From: Candidatus Omnitrophota bacterium
GTDB lineage: Bacteria; Omnitrophota; Gorgyraeia; Zapsychrales; Fredricksoniimonadaceae
Length of the DNA: 37,583 nucleotides
Direction: 5' to 3'
Assembly (NCBI GenBank): GCA_903901225.1
Contig: CAIUQE010000021.1
Location: 1-37,583, forward strand
This document shows positions 23,825-31,725 of the stretch, one piece after another. A program made the translations under genes and the position numbers. Each line of letters starts with the position of its first letter. Positions within the stretch are counted from its first letter, which is position 1. The notes under the pieces are model-generated. The model was not told the origin of the DNA. It did no database searches and was given only the letters and a program-made list of their open reading frames with translations.

Positions 23825-25483
23825 TATGAGACGCCCTGGCGAAACAGAGGCGTCTGGAGCCAAAACCTCATCCTGACCAATGGTCGGGGTGGGGTTTTTC
23901 TCTTTCTTGGACGGATTCTGATCGATAAGTTTTGGCAAGTTCACGGTGTCGCACAGGGCTTCCCCGATATACATGTTGATGGTGATCCTGTCATCGTATG
24001 CGACCAGGTCTTTGATCAGGGCCTGCATGAGGCTCTTCTGGGCCTCATGCGGGACTTTTTCCAGGTGTTGCATGGCAAGCGTAATGTTGGAGTGAAGAAA
24101 TTCACCGGATGACGCGTCCATTTGCGCCACACGTTTTTGGGCCTGCAGTTTTTGTATTTCTGTCTCGAGCTTACCGATCTCTGATTCAATCCCGGCCAGT
24201 TTGTTCTTATATGTTGGTCCTTGAGGGATCGCGTCGTCCATGGCTAACTGAAGCAGCTTGTCTGCGCTATGCCGCAAGGTGTTAAGTTCTTTTTGTTGTT
24301 CGTCGAGCTTCGCTTCGATTGTTTCAAATTTAATCTTAGATTCCAGGATGGCGCTGCCGATTGCTTTCACTATAATTTCTTGGTCTTTGGAAGCTCGCTG
24401 GAAGTACTGGATAATGGCTTCATCGAGCGCTGGGGCTGAAATGCGCTTAAATGAGCATCCAAGCCCCTGCCGGGACCGGGAGCATTCGTAATAGTGAAAT
24501 TTCTGATTCCTGTCTCTTCCAGCGGAATGGGCGTTGACCATATGGCTGCCGCAGTCGCCGCACTTGATCAATCCGCTCAAGAGATAAACATTGTCGTGGG
24601 GAAGTTTGACGTAGCTATGCCCAGGTAGTTTGGCGGTCAACACGGAGTTCGCCTTCTCCCATAACTGTTCGCTGACAATCGGTTCGTGCGTTCCTTTATG
24701 GATCTCGCCGTTGTAAGGGATATAGCCCTTGTAAAAACAGGATCTGATAATTGTTGAGATGGCTTGCCTGCGCCAGATATTTCCGTTCTTGGTTTTGATC
24801 CCTCTTTTCAGAAGCTCTTGTCCAACCGCAGTAAGCGAGCGGTTATCGGCGATCATTTCAAAAACGACTTTGATATGAGGAGCCACTTCTTCATCATGTA
24901 CAGCCTTCATGGGTTGGCGGCCGTTGGATAGAGGCTCGCCATTCTTGATCAGTTTGTAGCCAATACGGGTTCTTCCGCCGACACTAAAACCTTTCCTTAC
25001 CCGGGCGAGCGCAGAAGATTTAACGCGTTCTCCCGTCAATTCACGTTCGAAAGCTGAAATAATACCAAGGAACCCGATGACCACTCTGCCAATAGCGGTT
25101 GAACTGTCCAGGTTTTCTCGTACTGAGATAAAGGCGATCTCCTTTTCGTTGAATAGATCGATCAGAGCATAAAGATCCCGGGGGTTACGTGTCAGTCGAT
25201 CGAGGCCAATAAATATGATCCCGTCAAAAGATCTCTTTGTTTGGATGTCATTGAGGATGGACTGTATTCCAGGGCGGTTCAGGTCTTTGCCGGAATAGCC
25301 ATCATCGGTAACAATTCCGTTCACTCCGAAGCTGGACAGTGTGTAACCGTAGGCATCCAACATGTTTTTGCAGTGGTGCGCCTGGGCATGAAGTGTCGTG
25401 AAATCACCCTCGCCCTGCTCATCAGTTGAGCATCTACAATAAATGGTGATCGCTTTCTTTTCCTTCGGAATTTTTGCCAGCAT
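23813..25483 (-). CDS. Large serine recombinase (integrase of the element)
   Basis: This is a 556-residue site-specific recombinase. The catalytic serine is S19 in IYCRCSTDEQ. The resolvase domain continues with DGYSGKDLNRPGI, GLDRLTRNPRDLY and a long helix to about 160; the recombinase domain covers about 165-280. A zinc beta-ribbon (LIKCGDCGSHM...YYECSRSRQGLGC) follows at about 320-365, then a coiled coil to about 480. This is a complete large serine recombinase. The ribosome binding site GAGGAAA precedes the ATG. The C-terminal codons (LIWGG-stop) lie across the 3' end of tRNA-His, so integration fuses recombinase tail and tRNA. It should catalyse integration and, with a directionality factor, excision. 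Confidence 0.92.
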   Translation of the reverse strand: MLAKIPKEKKAITIYCRCSTDEQGEGDFTTLHAQAHHCKNMLDAYGYTLSSFGVNGIVTDDGYSGKDLNRPGIQSILNDIQTKRSFDGIIFIGLDRLTRNPRDLYALIDLFNEKEIAFISVRENLDSSTAIGRVVIGFLGIISAFERELTGERVKSSALARVRKGFSVGGRTRIGYKLIKNGEPLSNGRQPMKAVHDEEVAPHIKVVFEMIADNRSLTAVGQELLKRGIKTKNGNIWRRQAISTIIRSCFYKGYIPYNGEIHKGTHEPIVSEQLWEKANSVLTAKLPGHSYVKLPHDNVYLLSGLIKCGDCGSHMVNAHSAGRDRNQKFHYYECSRSRQGLGCSFKRISAPALDEAIIQYFQRASKDQEIIVKAIGSAILESKIKFETIEAKLDEQQKELNTLRHSADKLLQLAMDDAIPQGPTYKNKLAGIESEIGKLETEIQKLQAQKRVAQMDASSGEFLHSNITLAMQHLEKVPHEAQKSLMQALIKDLVAYDDRITINMYIGEALCDTVNLPKLIDQNPSKKEKNPTPTIGQDEVLAPDASVSPGRLIWGG

Positions 25484-25579
25484 ATAAATTGTTTCCTCGC
25501 AGTGTTTGTTCCTACCTTTTATATCAAACTCCCATAAGCGTCAAGTTATGCCCGTTTAGGTATCGCTGGGCTCCCAATT

Positions 25580-25648
25580 GTATATACCGATTATTTTGCA
25601 GATTCGTCGGGTATTTTCCGACACTTTACGTTTTTTGTCGGTATATAC
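25580..25648. promoter_or_regulatory. Inverted repeat between recombinase and the rightward genes
   Basis: GTATATACCGA (25580-25590) and its exact reverse complement TCGGTATATAC (25638-25648) are 47 nt apart. Between them lies a small hairpin, GTCGG-GTATTTT-CCGAC (25606-25622). The site sits in the 183-nt divergent region between the recombinase and the 25667 gene and is a candidate operator or recombinase/directionality-factor binding region. Confidence 0.5.
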
Positions 25649-25666
25649 ACGTGGGGGCAGCTCACG

Positions 25667-25891
25667 ATGACAAAAAAGACGACAAGAAACTTTGATAAAA
25701 GGTATGGCAACAGGGTTACCGCTGTTTATCGCGGGACATCCTTGGAACCGGCAGAAGCACAACTTCGTACTGTTAAGTTGTTGGACGCCTTCACGCAGGT
25801 ATTAACCGGAGTGGTAGGGAGAGAATGTACACAAGAGGAATTGCTGGGGATAGCTATGGTCAGCGGCAATCTTTCTCGACGACATAAATGA
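25667..25891 (+). CDS. Small hypothetical protein
   Basis: A 74-residue, mainly basic protein at the N-terminus (MTKKTTRNFDKRYGNRV). I do not recognise a family. The C-terminal part (RTVKLLDAFTQVLTGVVGRE) looks helical. A G-rich GTGGGGG site lies about 8-14 nt upstream. Its position, divergent from the integrase and before the iteron-like repeats, is a usual place for small regulators or directionality factors in such elements, but nothing in the sequence proves this. Confidence 0.5.
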   Translation: MTKKTTRNFDKRYGNRVTAVYRGTSLEPAEAQLRTVKLLDAFTQVLTGVVGRECTQEELLGIAMVSGNLSRRHK

Positions 25892-25901
25892 ATCGCGGAG
25901 C

Positions 25902-25933
25902 CCTCCGTGATTCCTCCGTGATTTTGCGTGATT
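25902..25933. repeat. Iteron-like tandem repeats
   Basis: CCTCCGTGATT is repeated exactly in tandem (25902-25912 and 25913-25923), followed by a diverged third unit TTGCGTGATT (25924-25933). They stand just before the sigma-factor and primase genes. Short tandem repeats there suit a replication origin or a regulator binding array. Three units is a small number for an origin. Confidence 0.5.
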
Positions 25934-25979
25934 GTTTTGCCTGGTAATTTTGAAGGACATTCGAGAAAGGGAATGTCCT

Positions 25980-26543
25980 ATGAAAAATAATATGTTTGAT
26001 GATCAAGTGCAAGTCTGGGAACAGGCAGCAGTGAGACGCATAGCTAGGAAGTTAGGCGGGCGATGGCAACACTCGAAATTGGAAGTGGCAGATTTGGAGC
26101 AGGAGGGTTTGATTCGTTGGCTTGCGTTAAGATGCAAGTTTGATCCTGATCGCGGTGCAGATATTAAAACTTTCTTGGTTAAGGTCGTTGAGGGACAGCT
26201 GGGACATATGCTGGAGCGCATGTCAGCGGATAAACGCAAAGCTTCAATAGTGGCGTCTTCATTGGATCAGCCACGGGAGGGGGCGGAAGATGTGGCTACC
26301 TTAAAGGAAGCAGTTGTTGATGACAGGAATTTTGCGCGTGAGGTCGATCTCAAGATCGATATAACCGTATTGTTGCAAGAGGTGAGCCCCAGACAGAGGG
26401 CTCTCTGTTGTCTTCTGCTGGACGGGCACACAATGAAGGAAGTCAGCGACAAACTCAATATTTCAAAGGGAGTTGTTTACGACGAGATTAACCGCATGGA
26501 ACATGTAGCTCGAAAGTTGGGGTTGCACGGGTATTTCGAGTAG
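25980..26543 (+). CDS. Sigma-70-like RNA polymerase factor of the element
   Basis: I choose the ATG at 25980 (187 residues) because AAAGGGA precedes it by 7 nt; an upstream start at 25932 has no site. A region-2-like segment (DLEQEGLIRWLALRCKFDPD, then FLVKVVEGQLGHMLERM) spans about 38-85. A region-4-like helix-turn-helix (SPRQRALCCLLLDGHTMKEV with NISKGVVYDEINRMEH) spans about 135-178. Region 3 is replaced by a short linker. Proteins of this kind occur in phages and integrative elements and direct host RNA polymerase to element promoters, or act as DNA-binding regulators. It is the first gene of a rightward operon with the primase genes. Confidence 0.75.
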   Translation: MKNNMFDDQVQVWEQAAVRRIARKLGGRWQHSKLEVADLEQEGLIRWLALRCKFDPDRGADIKTFLVKVVEGQLGHMLERMSADKRKASIVASSLDQPREGAEDVATLKEAVVDDRNFAREVDLKIDITVLLQEVSPRQRALCCLLLDGHTMKEVSDKLNISKGVVYDEINRMEHVARKLGLHGYFE

Positions 26544-26592
26544 TTAACCAAGGCTGAGTGACGAAAGGTCTTGATATAAAAAGGAGCGGCGG

Positions 26593-26895
26593 ATGGCGGT
26601 GTGCAGATTTGTTTTTAATAAGGAAGTTTCTAAAGATGTGATTAAGGAAAAGATCGCTCAGGCGGTTTTTATGACCGAAGGGCTTTACGGTAGAGCCGCG
26701 GTTAGGTTGGATGCGGCATATCTAACATCGGAGTGTCAGGTTGTGGTTGATACGTCAACCCCAGTAGGGGAACACATTGCGCAGATATTTGCGACCGTTG
26801 CAACCTGGGAGTTTGGCGACGAGGCGTTTGTTGTTGAGCGGCTAAAGGGTAGTAATACAAAACAGGAGTGTACAGATGATACCAAAACACATTAA
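26593..26895 (+). CDS. Hypothetical protein upstream of the primases
   Basis: A 100-residue protein with a clear AAAAGGAGCGG ribosome binding site. The sequence alternates helices and strands (VCRFVFNKEVSKDVIKEKIAQAV, then CQVVVDTSTPVGEHIAQIFA), a small alpha/beta fold reminiscent of HxsD-like or ferredoxin-like proteins, but I do not assign a family. Its 3' end overlaps the first primase-polymerase gene by 20 nt, so the two are translationally coupled and probably act together. Confidence 0.6.
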   Translation: MAVCRFVFNKEVSKDVIKEKIAQAVFMTEGLYGRAAVRLDAAYLTSECQVVVDTSTPVGEHIAQIFATVATWEFGDEAFVVERLKGSNTKQECTDDTKTH

Positions 26896-27439
26896 AGATT
26901 TTATGTTTGTAAGAGTGAAGCCTAAATCTAAGGTGCCTTTTGATCGTGACTGGGCGCGTGATCCGGGCGCGCATTTTACATCAGACCAGATACGCCCGTG
27001 GATCGAGCAGGGGAATAACTATGGCGTGTTGACCGGCCCCGATTCTGGTGTGGCCGTAGTTGATTGCGATGACCCGTTATACGTGAAACTTTTTGCGGAA
27101 CGTCTTCCTGAAACATTTTCTGTCTGCAGTTCGGTGGGGAAGCGGCACTTTTATTTCAAAGTCGAAAACTTTCCTATTGGTCAGCAGAAGATCGCTCTCG
27201 TTGATCCCGATTGGACAGAAGACATAACTCGTCAGGGCGGCGATATTCGCTATGGGGGGTCTTACGTTGTTGGGCCGGGCTCTATTCATCCAAATACTGG
27301 CGAGCCTTATCTTGTTGTGGACGATGTCCCCGTGGCTACTGTGGATTATAAGTATTTACTTAGGGCTTTCGGGCAGTATTTCATAAATCTCAAGCAATGG
27401 AGTGAACGCCTTTCGCAGGTGTTTCGCACAGAGAAATAA
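26876..27439 (+). CDS. Stand-alone Prim-Pol (bifunctional primase/polymerase N-terminal domain)
   Basis: This is a 187-residue protein consisting only of an archaeo-eukaryotic-type primase domain of the prim-pol/PF09250 class. Catalytic acids are D63 and D65 in GVAVVDCDDP; H91 is in SSVGKRHFYF; the third conserved block is GGDIRYGGSYVVGPGSIHPN (from about 120) followed by TGEPY. Such domains make primers and extend DNA in plasmid and phage replication. It lacks the helicase or zinc domains usually fused to it. The next gene carries a second, related prim-pol domain, with the same D-C-D and GPGS-x-HP motifs, plus a zinc finger and an ATPase. A heterodimer or division of labour is possible (inference). 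Confidence 0.85.
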   Translation: MIPKHIKDFMFVRVKPKSKVPFDRDWARDPGAHFTSDQIRPWIEQGNNYGVLTGPDSGVAVVDCDDPLYVKLFAERLPETFSVCSSVGKRHFYFKVENFPIGQQKIALVDPDWTEDITRQGGDIRYGGSYVVGPGSIHPNTGEPYLVVDDVPVATVDYKYLLRAFGQYFINLKQWSERLSQVFRTEK

Positions 27440-27450
27440 CAGGAGAAGCT

Positions 27451-29895
27451 ATGGCAGATTTTTTCAACCGGGCAGTAATCATACCGGAATTGATAAGACA
27501 TCTTATGTTTTGCAAGGTCGGGGCGTTTACCAAGAAGCCTTGCGAAAAAGCGTGGCAGTCCACGCCATATACGTATGAAGAAATAGTGCCGTGGACTAAC
27601 GATGGCGGCAGTTACGGGATCATGTCCGGCTTTAATCATCTTGTTACGATCGATTGCGATTGTAAGAAGTATTTTGATCTTGCTTTAGAGCGTTTGCCGC
27701 CGACCTTAACGATTCAGTCATCATCTACTGAGAGAGGACATCTTCTGTATTCTGTCCCCGACTTTGGCGAGCGTATCAATAAGTATGTTTTGGTTCACCC
27801 AGATCATCCGGAGGACGGTAAGGAACAAGGCGGTGACATACGGGCTAAGGGGTTTCAGACAGTTGGGCCTGGGTCTTACCATCCAGATACGCGTCAGCCA
27901 TACACCGTACGTGATGCGAGGCCTATTGCAGAAGTGACGTTTTCGATGATTCTTGATGTGTTTGGCGAGTACTTCCGGACGCCGATTGTCTCAGAGACAG
28001 CAAAGGAGCACGTTGAAGGGCCTGCTATAGGGCTGTCTATTATGGATGTGGTCAGCCACTACAACATATCTCTTACTGCGCGGCAATGTGGGGGTGAGCA
28101 TTTTGGGACGCACCCTATACATGGTTCCACTGGGGGGCATAATTTCTGGGTTAATGATAAAGACAATACCTGGTGTTGTTTCAGGTGCAACACCGGTGGT
28201 GGATCTGTATCGCTTGTTGCAGTGCTGGAAGAAGTTATTGATTGTTCAGAGGCCCGAAAGGGCGGCCTGACGGGAGATAAATTTAACGAGACCTGTTGCA
28301 TCATAGAGCAAAACTTTGGGGTAAAGATCAAGACCGGGGGTAGCGTAGGCAGCGCGTATACGAAGCCCGTGGTGGATGAGAAAGTAGACTTTGTAGACAA
28401 CTGGCATGCCAATCTCTTTTTCACTGACGGGTTTCCCTTAGATGCGTTGCCGGTGAACTTGAGGGTTTTTATTCAACGTGTTGCCTGTTCTTACCGTGTT
28501 CCTACGGATGTGGTCGCGGTGTCGAGTCTGGCGGTCATCTCGGCGGCTATCGGTAATACGGTTCGGATTGCGCCAAAGGCGGGGTGGCTGGAGCCGCCTT
28601 TCCTTTGGGTTAATGTGGTCGCTGATACAGGTACCGGGAAGAGCCCCTATATGCAGTGTTTGATCAAGCCTCTGGTAGAGCGCGATGTGGAACTTCAGAG
28701 AAATTTTGAAGAGGCGGAGAAATCGTATGGATACAAGATGGCTATCTTCGCGGCTCGTTTCAAGGACGCTGTTAGGGTGGCCGCCAAGGGGGTAGCGCCC
28801 GATGATCCCCATGATGCAGCGGAGCCCTTTGATGAGGCTGCGGTGGATAGTTGTGCGAAGCTTGAGCCTGAGCCGCCTAAGAGGGAACATGGCTTTGTAG
28901 ACGACACGACGCTTGAAGCGTTGGCTGTAACTATGAATGGGACGCCCCGTGGTCTTCTTCTGTTCAAAGATGAGCTTGCAGGTCTGATTTTAGGTTTTAA
29001 TCAGTACAAAAAGGGAGGTGGAGACGATAGACAGAAATTTCTAACCCTTTGGAACTGTGCTCCTATGAAGATTGATCGGGCAGGGGGCGGGTCGCGGATG
29101 ATTGAAAGGACGGGAATCGCGATTATGGGCGGCATCCAGCCTGCGCTGCTGGGGGCGGTTTTTGGCGAGGATGCGCTGCTTGATGGGTTATTACCCAGGT
29201 TTATTTCAGTCTTTATGGAAGACCCTGGTTTTGAGTTTACAAAAGAATCCGTCGATGATAAGGACACGGAGTATTGGAGAGATTTCTTGAGAAGCTACTT
29301 CCTTGTTGAGCCAGGGGAAGCACCGCGGATAGTGGCTTTTGATAGCGAGGCGCAAGATGGCTTTTATAAATATTGCAAGAACCTGGAAGATCGTTTTTCA
29401 TATTTGCCGGTTAAGTATAAGGCTTTTGCCCCGAAGTTGCGTTCTTATCTTATTCGGATAAGTGGGCTGTTCGCGGTTCTTAATGGGAAGACCGTTGTTG
29501 ATCGAACATGCATAGTACAGGGGGCTGGCGTGATTGAATACATCGCCGGCAGTCTCATCCAGATTTTTCGGTTGGCGCAGTACCAGCGCTTTGATGGGAT
29601 ACAAAAGAACATTATTAAGGCTATGGCTGGGTTGGTGGATCAGGTAAAGAACGGGCGGCTGGCGCTATCGATGTTACGGGAGCATGTTAATTCAGGGCTG
29701 AATGAGAAGTTTCATTTGACAGGCAAGATCATTGCGGGGCGAGTTAGACATTTGGGGTTCGGCACAAAAGAAGCCGGTGGATATACGGAGATATTATGGG
29801 ACCAGGCCCGATTGGAAAAGTTATTGGAACAATTAAAGGCCCCAACGTCTACAAAGTCATCCATCCCGGACAAGATGGCTCAATACGACGTGTAA
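27451..29895 (+). CDS. Replication protein: Prim-Pol + CHC2-like zinc finger + DUF3987 ATPase
   Basis: This is an 814-residue fusion. Residues 1-175 are a second prim-pol domain: D68-C-D70 in LVTIDCDCKK, H97 in ERGHLLY and KEQGGDIRAKGFQTVGPGSYH at about 125-143. Residues about 195-290 resemble a CHC2 zinc finger, with C213, H217/H221 and C243-x2-C246 in WCCFRCNTGGGSVSLV. Residues about 315-760 match DUF3987 ATPases, with Walker A ADTGTGKS (391-398), a Walker-B-like LLFKDELAGL (D507-E508) and a conserved block around GIAIMGGIQPALL. This joins primase and helicase-like functions, the core of element replication. It follows the stand-alone prim-pol by 11 nt, with GGAGAAG as ribosome binding site. 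Confidence 0.85.
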   Translation: MADFFNRAVIIPELIRHLMFCKVGAFTKKPCEKAWQSTPYTYEEIVPWTNDGGSYGIMSGFNHLVTIDCDCKKYFDLALERLPPTLTIQSSSTERGHLLYSVPDFGERINKYVLVHPDHPEDGKEQGGDIRAKGFQTVGPGSYHPDTRQPYTVRDARPIAEVTFSMILDVFGEYFRTPIVSETAKEHVEGPAIGLSIMDVVSHYNISLTARQCGGEHFGTHPIHGSTGGHNFWVNDKDNTWCCFRCNTGGGSVSLVAVLEEVIDCSEARKGGLTGDKFNETCCIIEQNFGVKIKTGGSVGSAYTKPVVDEKVDFVDNWHANLFFTDGFPLDALPVNLRVFIQRVACSYRVPTDVVAVSSLAVISAAIGNTVRIAPKAGWLEPPFLWVNVVADTGTGKSPYMQCLIKPLVERDVELQRNFEEAEKSYGYKMAIFAARFKDAVRVAAKGVAPDDPHDAAEPFDEAAVDSCAKLEPEPPKREHGFVDDTTLEALAVTMNGTPRGLLLFKDELAGLILGFNQYKKGGGDDRQKFLTLWNCAPMKIDRAGGGSRMIERTGIAIMGGIQPALLGAVFGEDALLDGLLPRFISVFMEDPGFEFTKESVDDKDTEYWRDFLRSYFLVEPGEAPRIVAFDSEAQDGFYKYCKNLEDRFSYLPVKYKAFAPKLRSYLIRISGLFAVLNGKTVVDRTCIVQGAGVIEYIAGSLIQIFRLAQYQRFDGIQKNIIKAMAGLVDQVKNGRLALSMLREHVNSGLNEKFHLTGKIIAGRVRHLGFGTKEAGGYTEILWDQARLEKLLEQLKAPTSTKSSIPDKMAQYDV

Positions 29896-30074
29896 GTGAA
29901 TTGTTAGGGAGTTATTAGGTAAAGAATACGGAGACGACAGGGAGTCAATAATGATTATGTGTGTTTCTTAAGGGCACAAAGCAATTGATTCCAATATGTT
30001 GTGTCTTCTTACTGTTGATTCGGCGGGATTTTCTGAATGTTTTCGACAACTGACAGCCTTTAAGAAGGATAAAA

Positions 30075-30668
30075 ATGCGATTAACAACTACAAAAGCGTT
30101 TTCAATATCGACGGAAAATTTGAATAAGATGCACTTCTTTGAACCGTGGTCGCGCACTGGCCCGTATGATCTGCAATTCGCATTCGGGAGTGATGTGGTC
30201 ACGATAAGTTTAGAGCGTTCTTTGGAAATGGGGGATCGGTGGGTGCGCGTTTTGAGCATGACGTGCCCTAACTGGCCAGAGAAGAGGGTATTAAATCAGC
30301 TGATTGGAATTGATGATACTTTTCCGTATTTCGGAGGCCGGCGTTTCTGGTTTCGGTGTCCGCTACCTAAAGACGGCCAGATATGCTCGAACCGTGTTGG
30401 CGTTCTGTATCTCCCCCTAGCTGGAGATTCTTACGGTGGTTTTGGGTGCCGCTGCTGCCACAATTTACGGTATCCGCCTAATGCCAATAACGCCAGGGAG
30501 ACAAATCGGGCCACCCTGCGAAAGGTTCGGAAACTACTGAATTATCAAATCTTGCTTTATAAGCATTGTGAAGATTGCGGGGTGTCTCTTGCTCTCTTTG
30601 AGGGCAAGGGGGTTACTATTCGTTCAAAAAGGTGTCCGAAGTGCCAAGAGGCCAGGAGTCGCGGGTAA
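30075..30668 (+). CDS. Zinc-ribbon protein of mobile elements
   Basis: A 197-residue soluble protein of a family seen in phages and integrative elements. The first metal site is in FWFRCPLPKDGQICSNRVGV followed by LYLP and FGCRCCHNLRYPP. A second Cys pair pattern at the C-terminus, CEDCGVSL...SKRCPKC, would bind another zinc. The N-terminal part is not recognisable. It probably binds DNA or protein; no catalytic motif is visible. AAGAAGGA precedes the ATG. The 179-nt gap upstream (29896-30074) shows no gene. Confidence 0.65.
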   Translation: MRLTTTKAFSISTENLNKMHFFEPWSRTGPYDLQFAFGSDVVTISLERSLEMGDRWVRVLSMTCPNWPEKRVLNQLIGIDDTFPYFGGRRFWFRCPLPKDGQICSNRVGVLYLPLAGDSYGGFGCRCCHNLRYPPNANNARETNRATLRKVRKLLNYQILLYKHCEDCGVSLALFEGKGVTIRSKRCPKCQEARSRG

Positions 30669-30689
30669 CCGTTAAAACAGGAGGCATAA

Positions 30690-30959
30690 ATGCGATGGTA
30701 TACTGAAAATGAATTTGATAAAAGAAACGAGGAGCTGGGACGTGCTGTAATGTCGACGGTCTATCTCTATTTGGAGTATTGTAGCGATTGTAATTGGCCT
30801 ATTTTGTGTTCGAGCCGGACGCGCGGTAAAGCCAGGAGATGCGAGCATTGCCAGGAGGAAGTTAAGGCGAAGCGGAAAGAGCGTGACAGGATTGCCAGAA
30901 AGCAAAGATCGTGTGCAGTGTCTTCAGTCGCCCTTGAGCTCCCCCCTAGTTTGACGTAA
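30690..30959 (+). CDS. Small zinc-ribbon protein
   Basis: An 89-residue protein with a C-x2-C pair (CSDC) and a second pair, CEHC, about 25 residues later: a zinc ribbon followed by a strongly basic helix (EEVKAKRKERDRIARKQR). An AGGAGG ribosome binding site lies 6 nt before the ATG. It is probably cotranscribed with the zinc-ribbon gene before it. The fold suggests nucleic acid binding; no specific role can be given. Confidence 0.65.
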   Translation: MRWYTENEFDKRNEELGRAVMSTVYLYLEYCSDCNWPILCSSRTRGKARRCEHCQEEVKAKRKERDRIARKQRSCAVSSVALELPPSLT

Positions 30960-30997
30960 TAACTCTACCAACGAAAACCTGAGGCAGTGGGTCATAT

Positions 30998-31047
30998 TTG
31001 TAAAGATTGCTTTTGGGTGTTACACTATGTTGTATGAGATATCATAC
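30998..31047 (+). promoter_or_regulatory. Promoter and palindromic operator of the MerR-like gene
   Basis: TTGTAA (30998-31003) and TACACT (31021-31026) are 17 nt apart. Just downstream, GTATGA-GATA-TCATAC (31032-31047) is a perfect 6+6 dyad. The site covers the start of transcription, suiting repression by the HTH protein encoded next (31076). Confidence 0.6.
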
Positions 31048-31075
31048 GGACAACATATTGATTAAGGGGGATAAC

Positions 31076-31585
31076 ATGCTTTTAATGATAAATCTTACTC
31101 CAGCCCAGATGGCGCGTCATTTGAGTGAAAGCTTTGGCTATGCGGTCAGCGCGTCCGTCATAGTCAAATGGGACAATATGATTCTCAAGAAGCCACACAC
31201 AGGCGGGGGTGATGAAAAGGGGGCCAGGAGGATGTATAGCATGGCCGATGCAACCTTGTTCAATGGGATTGCCGTGATGCGAAGTCTTGGGTATTCAATC
31301 GAGTCAATAAAGAATGTGTTTGATCTCAATCTTAATGACGCTGCAGCTGAGAAGGAGTGCACGACATTCATTGAGGCCATAAAGGAAAAGGCCACACGGC
31401 AGAAGAAGGGGCTGGATCTTTACGCCGCTTTCTTTCCTGCGCTTAAGGGTAGGTATGGCAGGCCTGGGAAGCATTTATTCAAACCGGCAGGAGACGCGGC
31501 GTTGGCGTGCAGGGAACAAGATCGTCTTCACGGCGTTCAAGATGCTTCTGGTGTTAAGCCCAGAAAACATAAATCCAAGGTTTAA
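31076..31585 (+). CDS. MerR-like helix-turn-helix regulator
   Basis: A 169-residue protein from the ATG at 31076, which has AAGGGGG upstream; a longer frame from 31007 would run through the promoter and operator and is rejected. Residues about 5-60 resemble a MerR DNA-binding domain: TPAQMARHLSESFGYAVSAS, then VIVKWDNMILKKP and RRMYSMADATLFNGIAVMRS followed by LGYSIESIKNVFDL. A helical middle and a basic tail (KPRKHKSKV) follow. The dyad directly upstream suggests it represses itself and perhaps the small genes after it. The effector is unknown. Confidence 0.65.
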   Translation: MLLMINLTPAQMARHLSESFGYAVSASVIVKWDNMILKKPHTGGGDEKGARRMYSMADATLFNGIAVMRSLGYSIESIKNVFDLNLNDAAAEKECTTFIEAIKEKATRQKKGLDLYAAFFPALKGRYGRPGKHLFKPAGDAALACREQDRLHGVQDASGVKPRKHKSKV

Positions 31586-31599
31586 GAAAGAGGTCGCCG

Positions 31600-31725
31600 A
31601 TGATTAAAAAGATATTTCGACGGATATTGGCAAAGTTTAAGAAGCCTGTATTGCAGAAGCGGGGTGGGGTGGCCTGTTATTATCGAGTTAGCACAGAAGC
31701 TCAAGCAACGACGGAGAAGACGTGA
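31600..31725 (+). pseudogene. Micro-ORF holding only the catalytic N-terminus of a serine recombinase
   Basis: A 41-codon ORF too short for normal calling. After a basic segment it reads ACYYRVSTEAQATTEKT, ending in a stop. Y-x-R-V-S-T-x-x-Q is the catalytic strand of serine recombinases (serine at position 31). Nothing of the remaining resolvase domain follows in any nearby frame; the next ORF overlaps its stop (GTGA) and is unrelated. GAAAGAGG gives a good ribosome binding site. It is most likely the remnant of a resolvase gene, though a deliberate small peptide cannot be excluded. Confidence 0.5.

Noticed and set aside
31007-31075. Longer N-terminus of the MerR-like protein
   Set aside because: It would run through the -10 element and operator; the ATG at 31076 has a good ribosome binding site.
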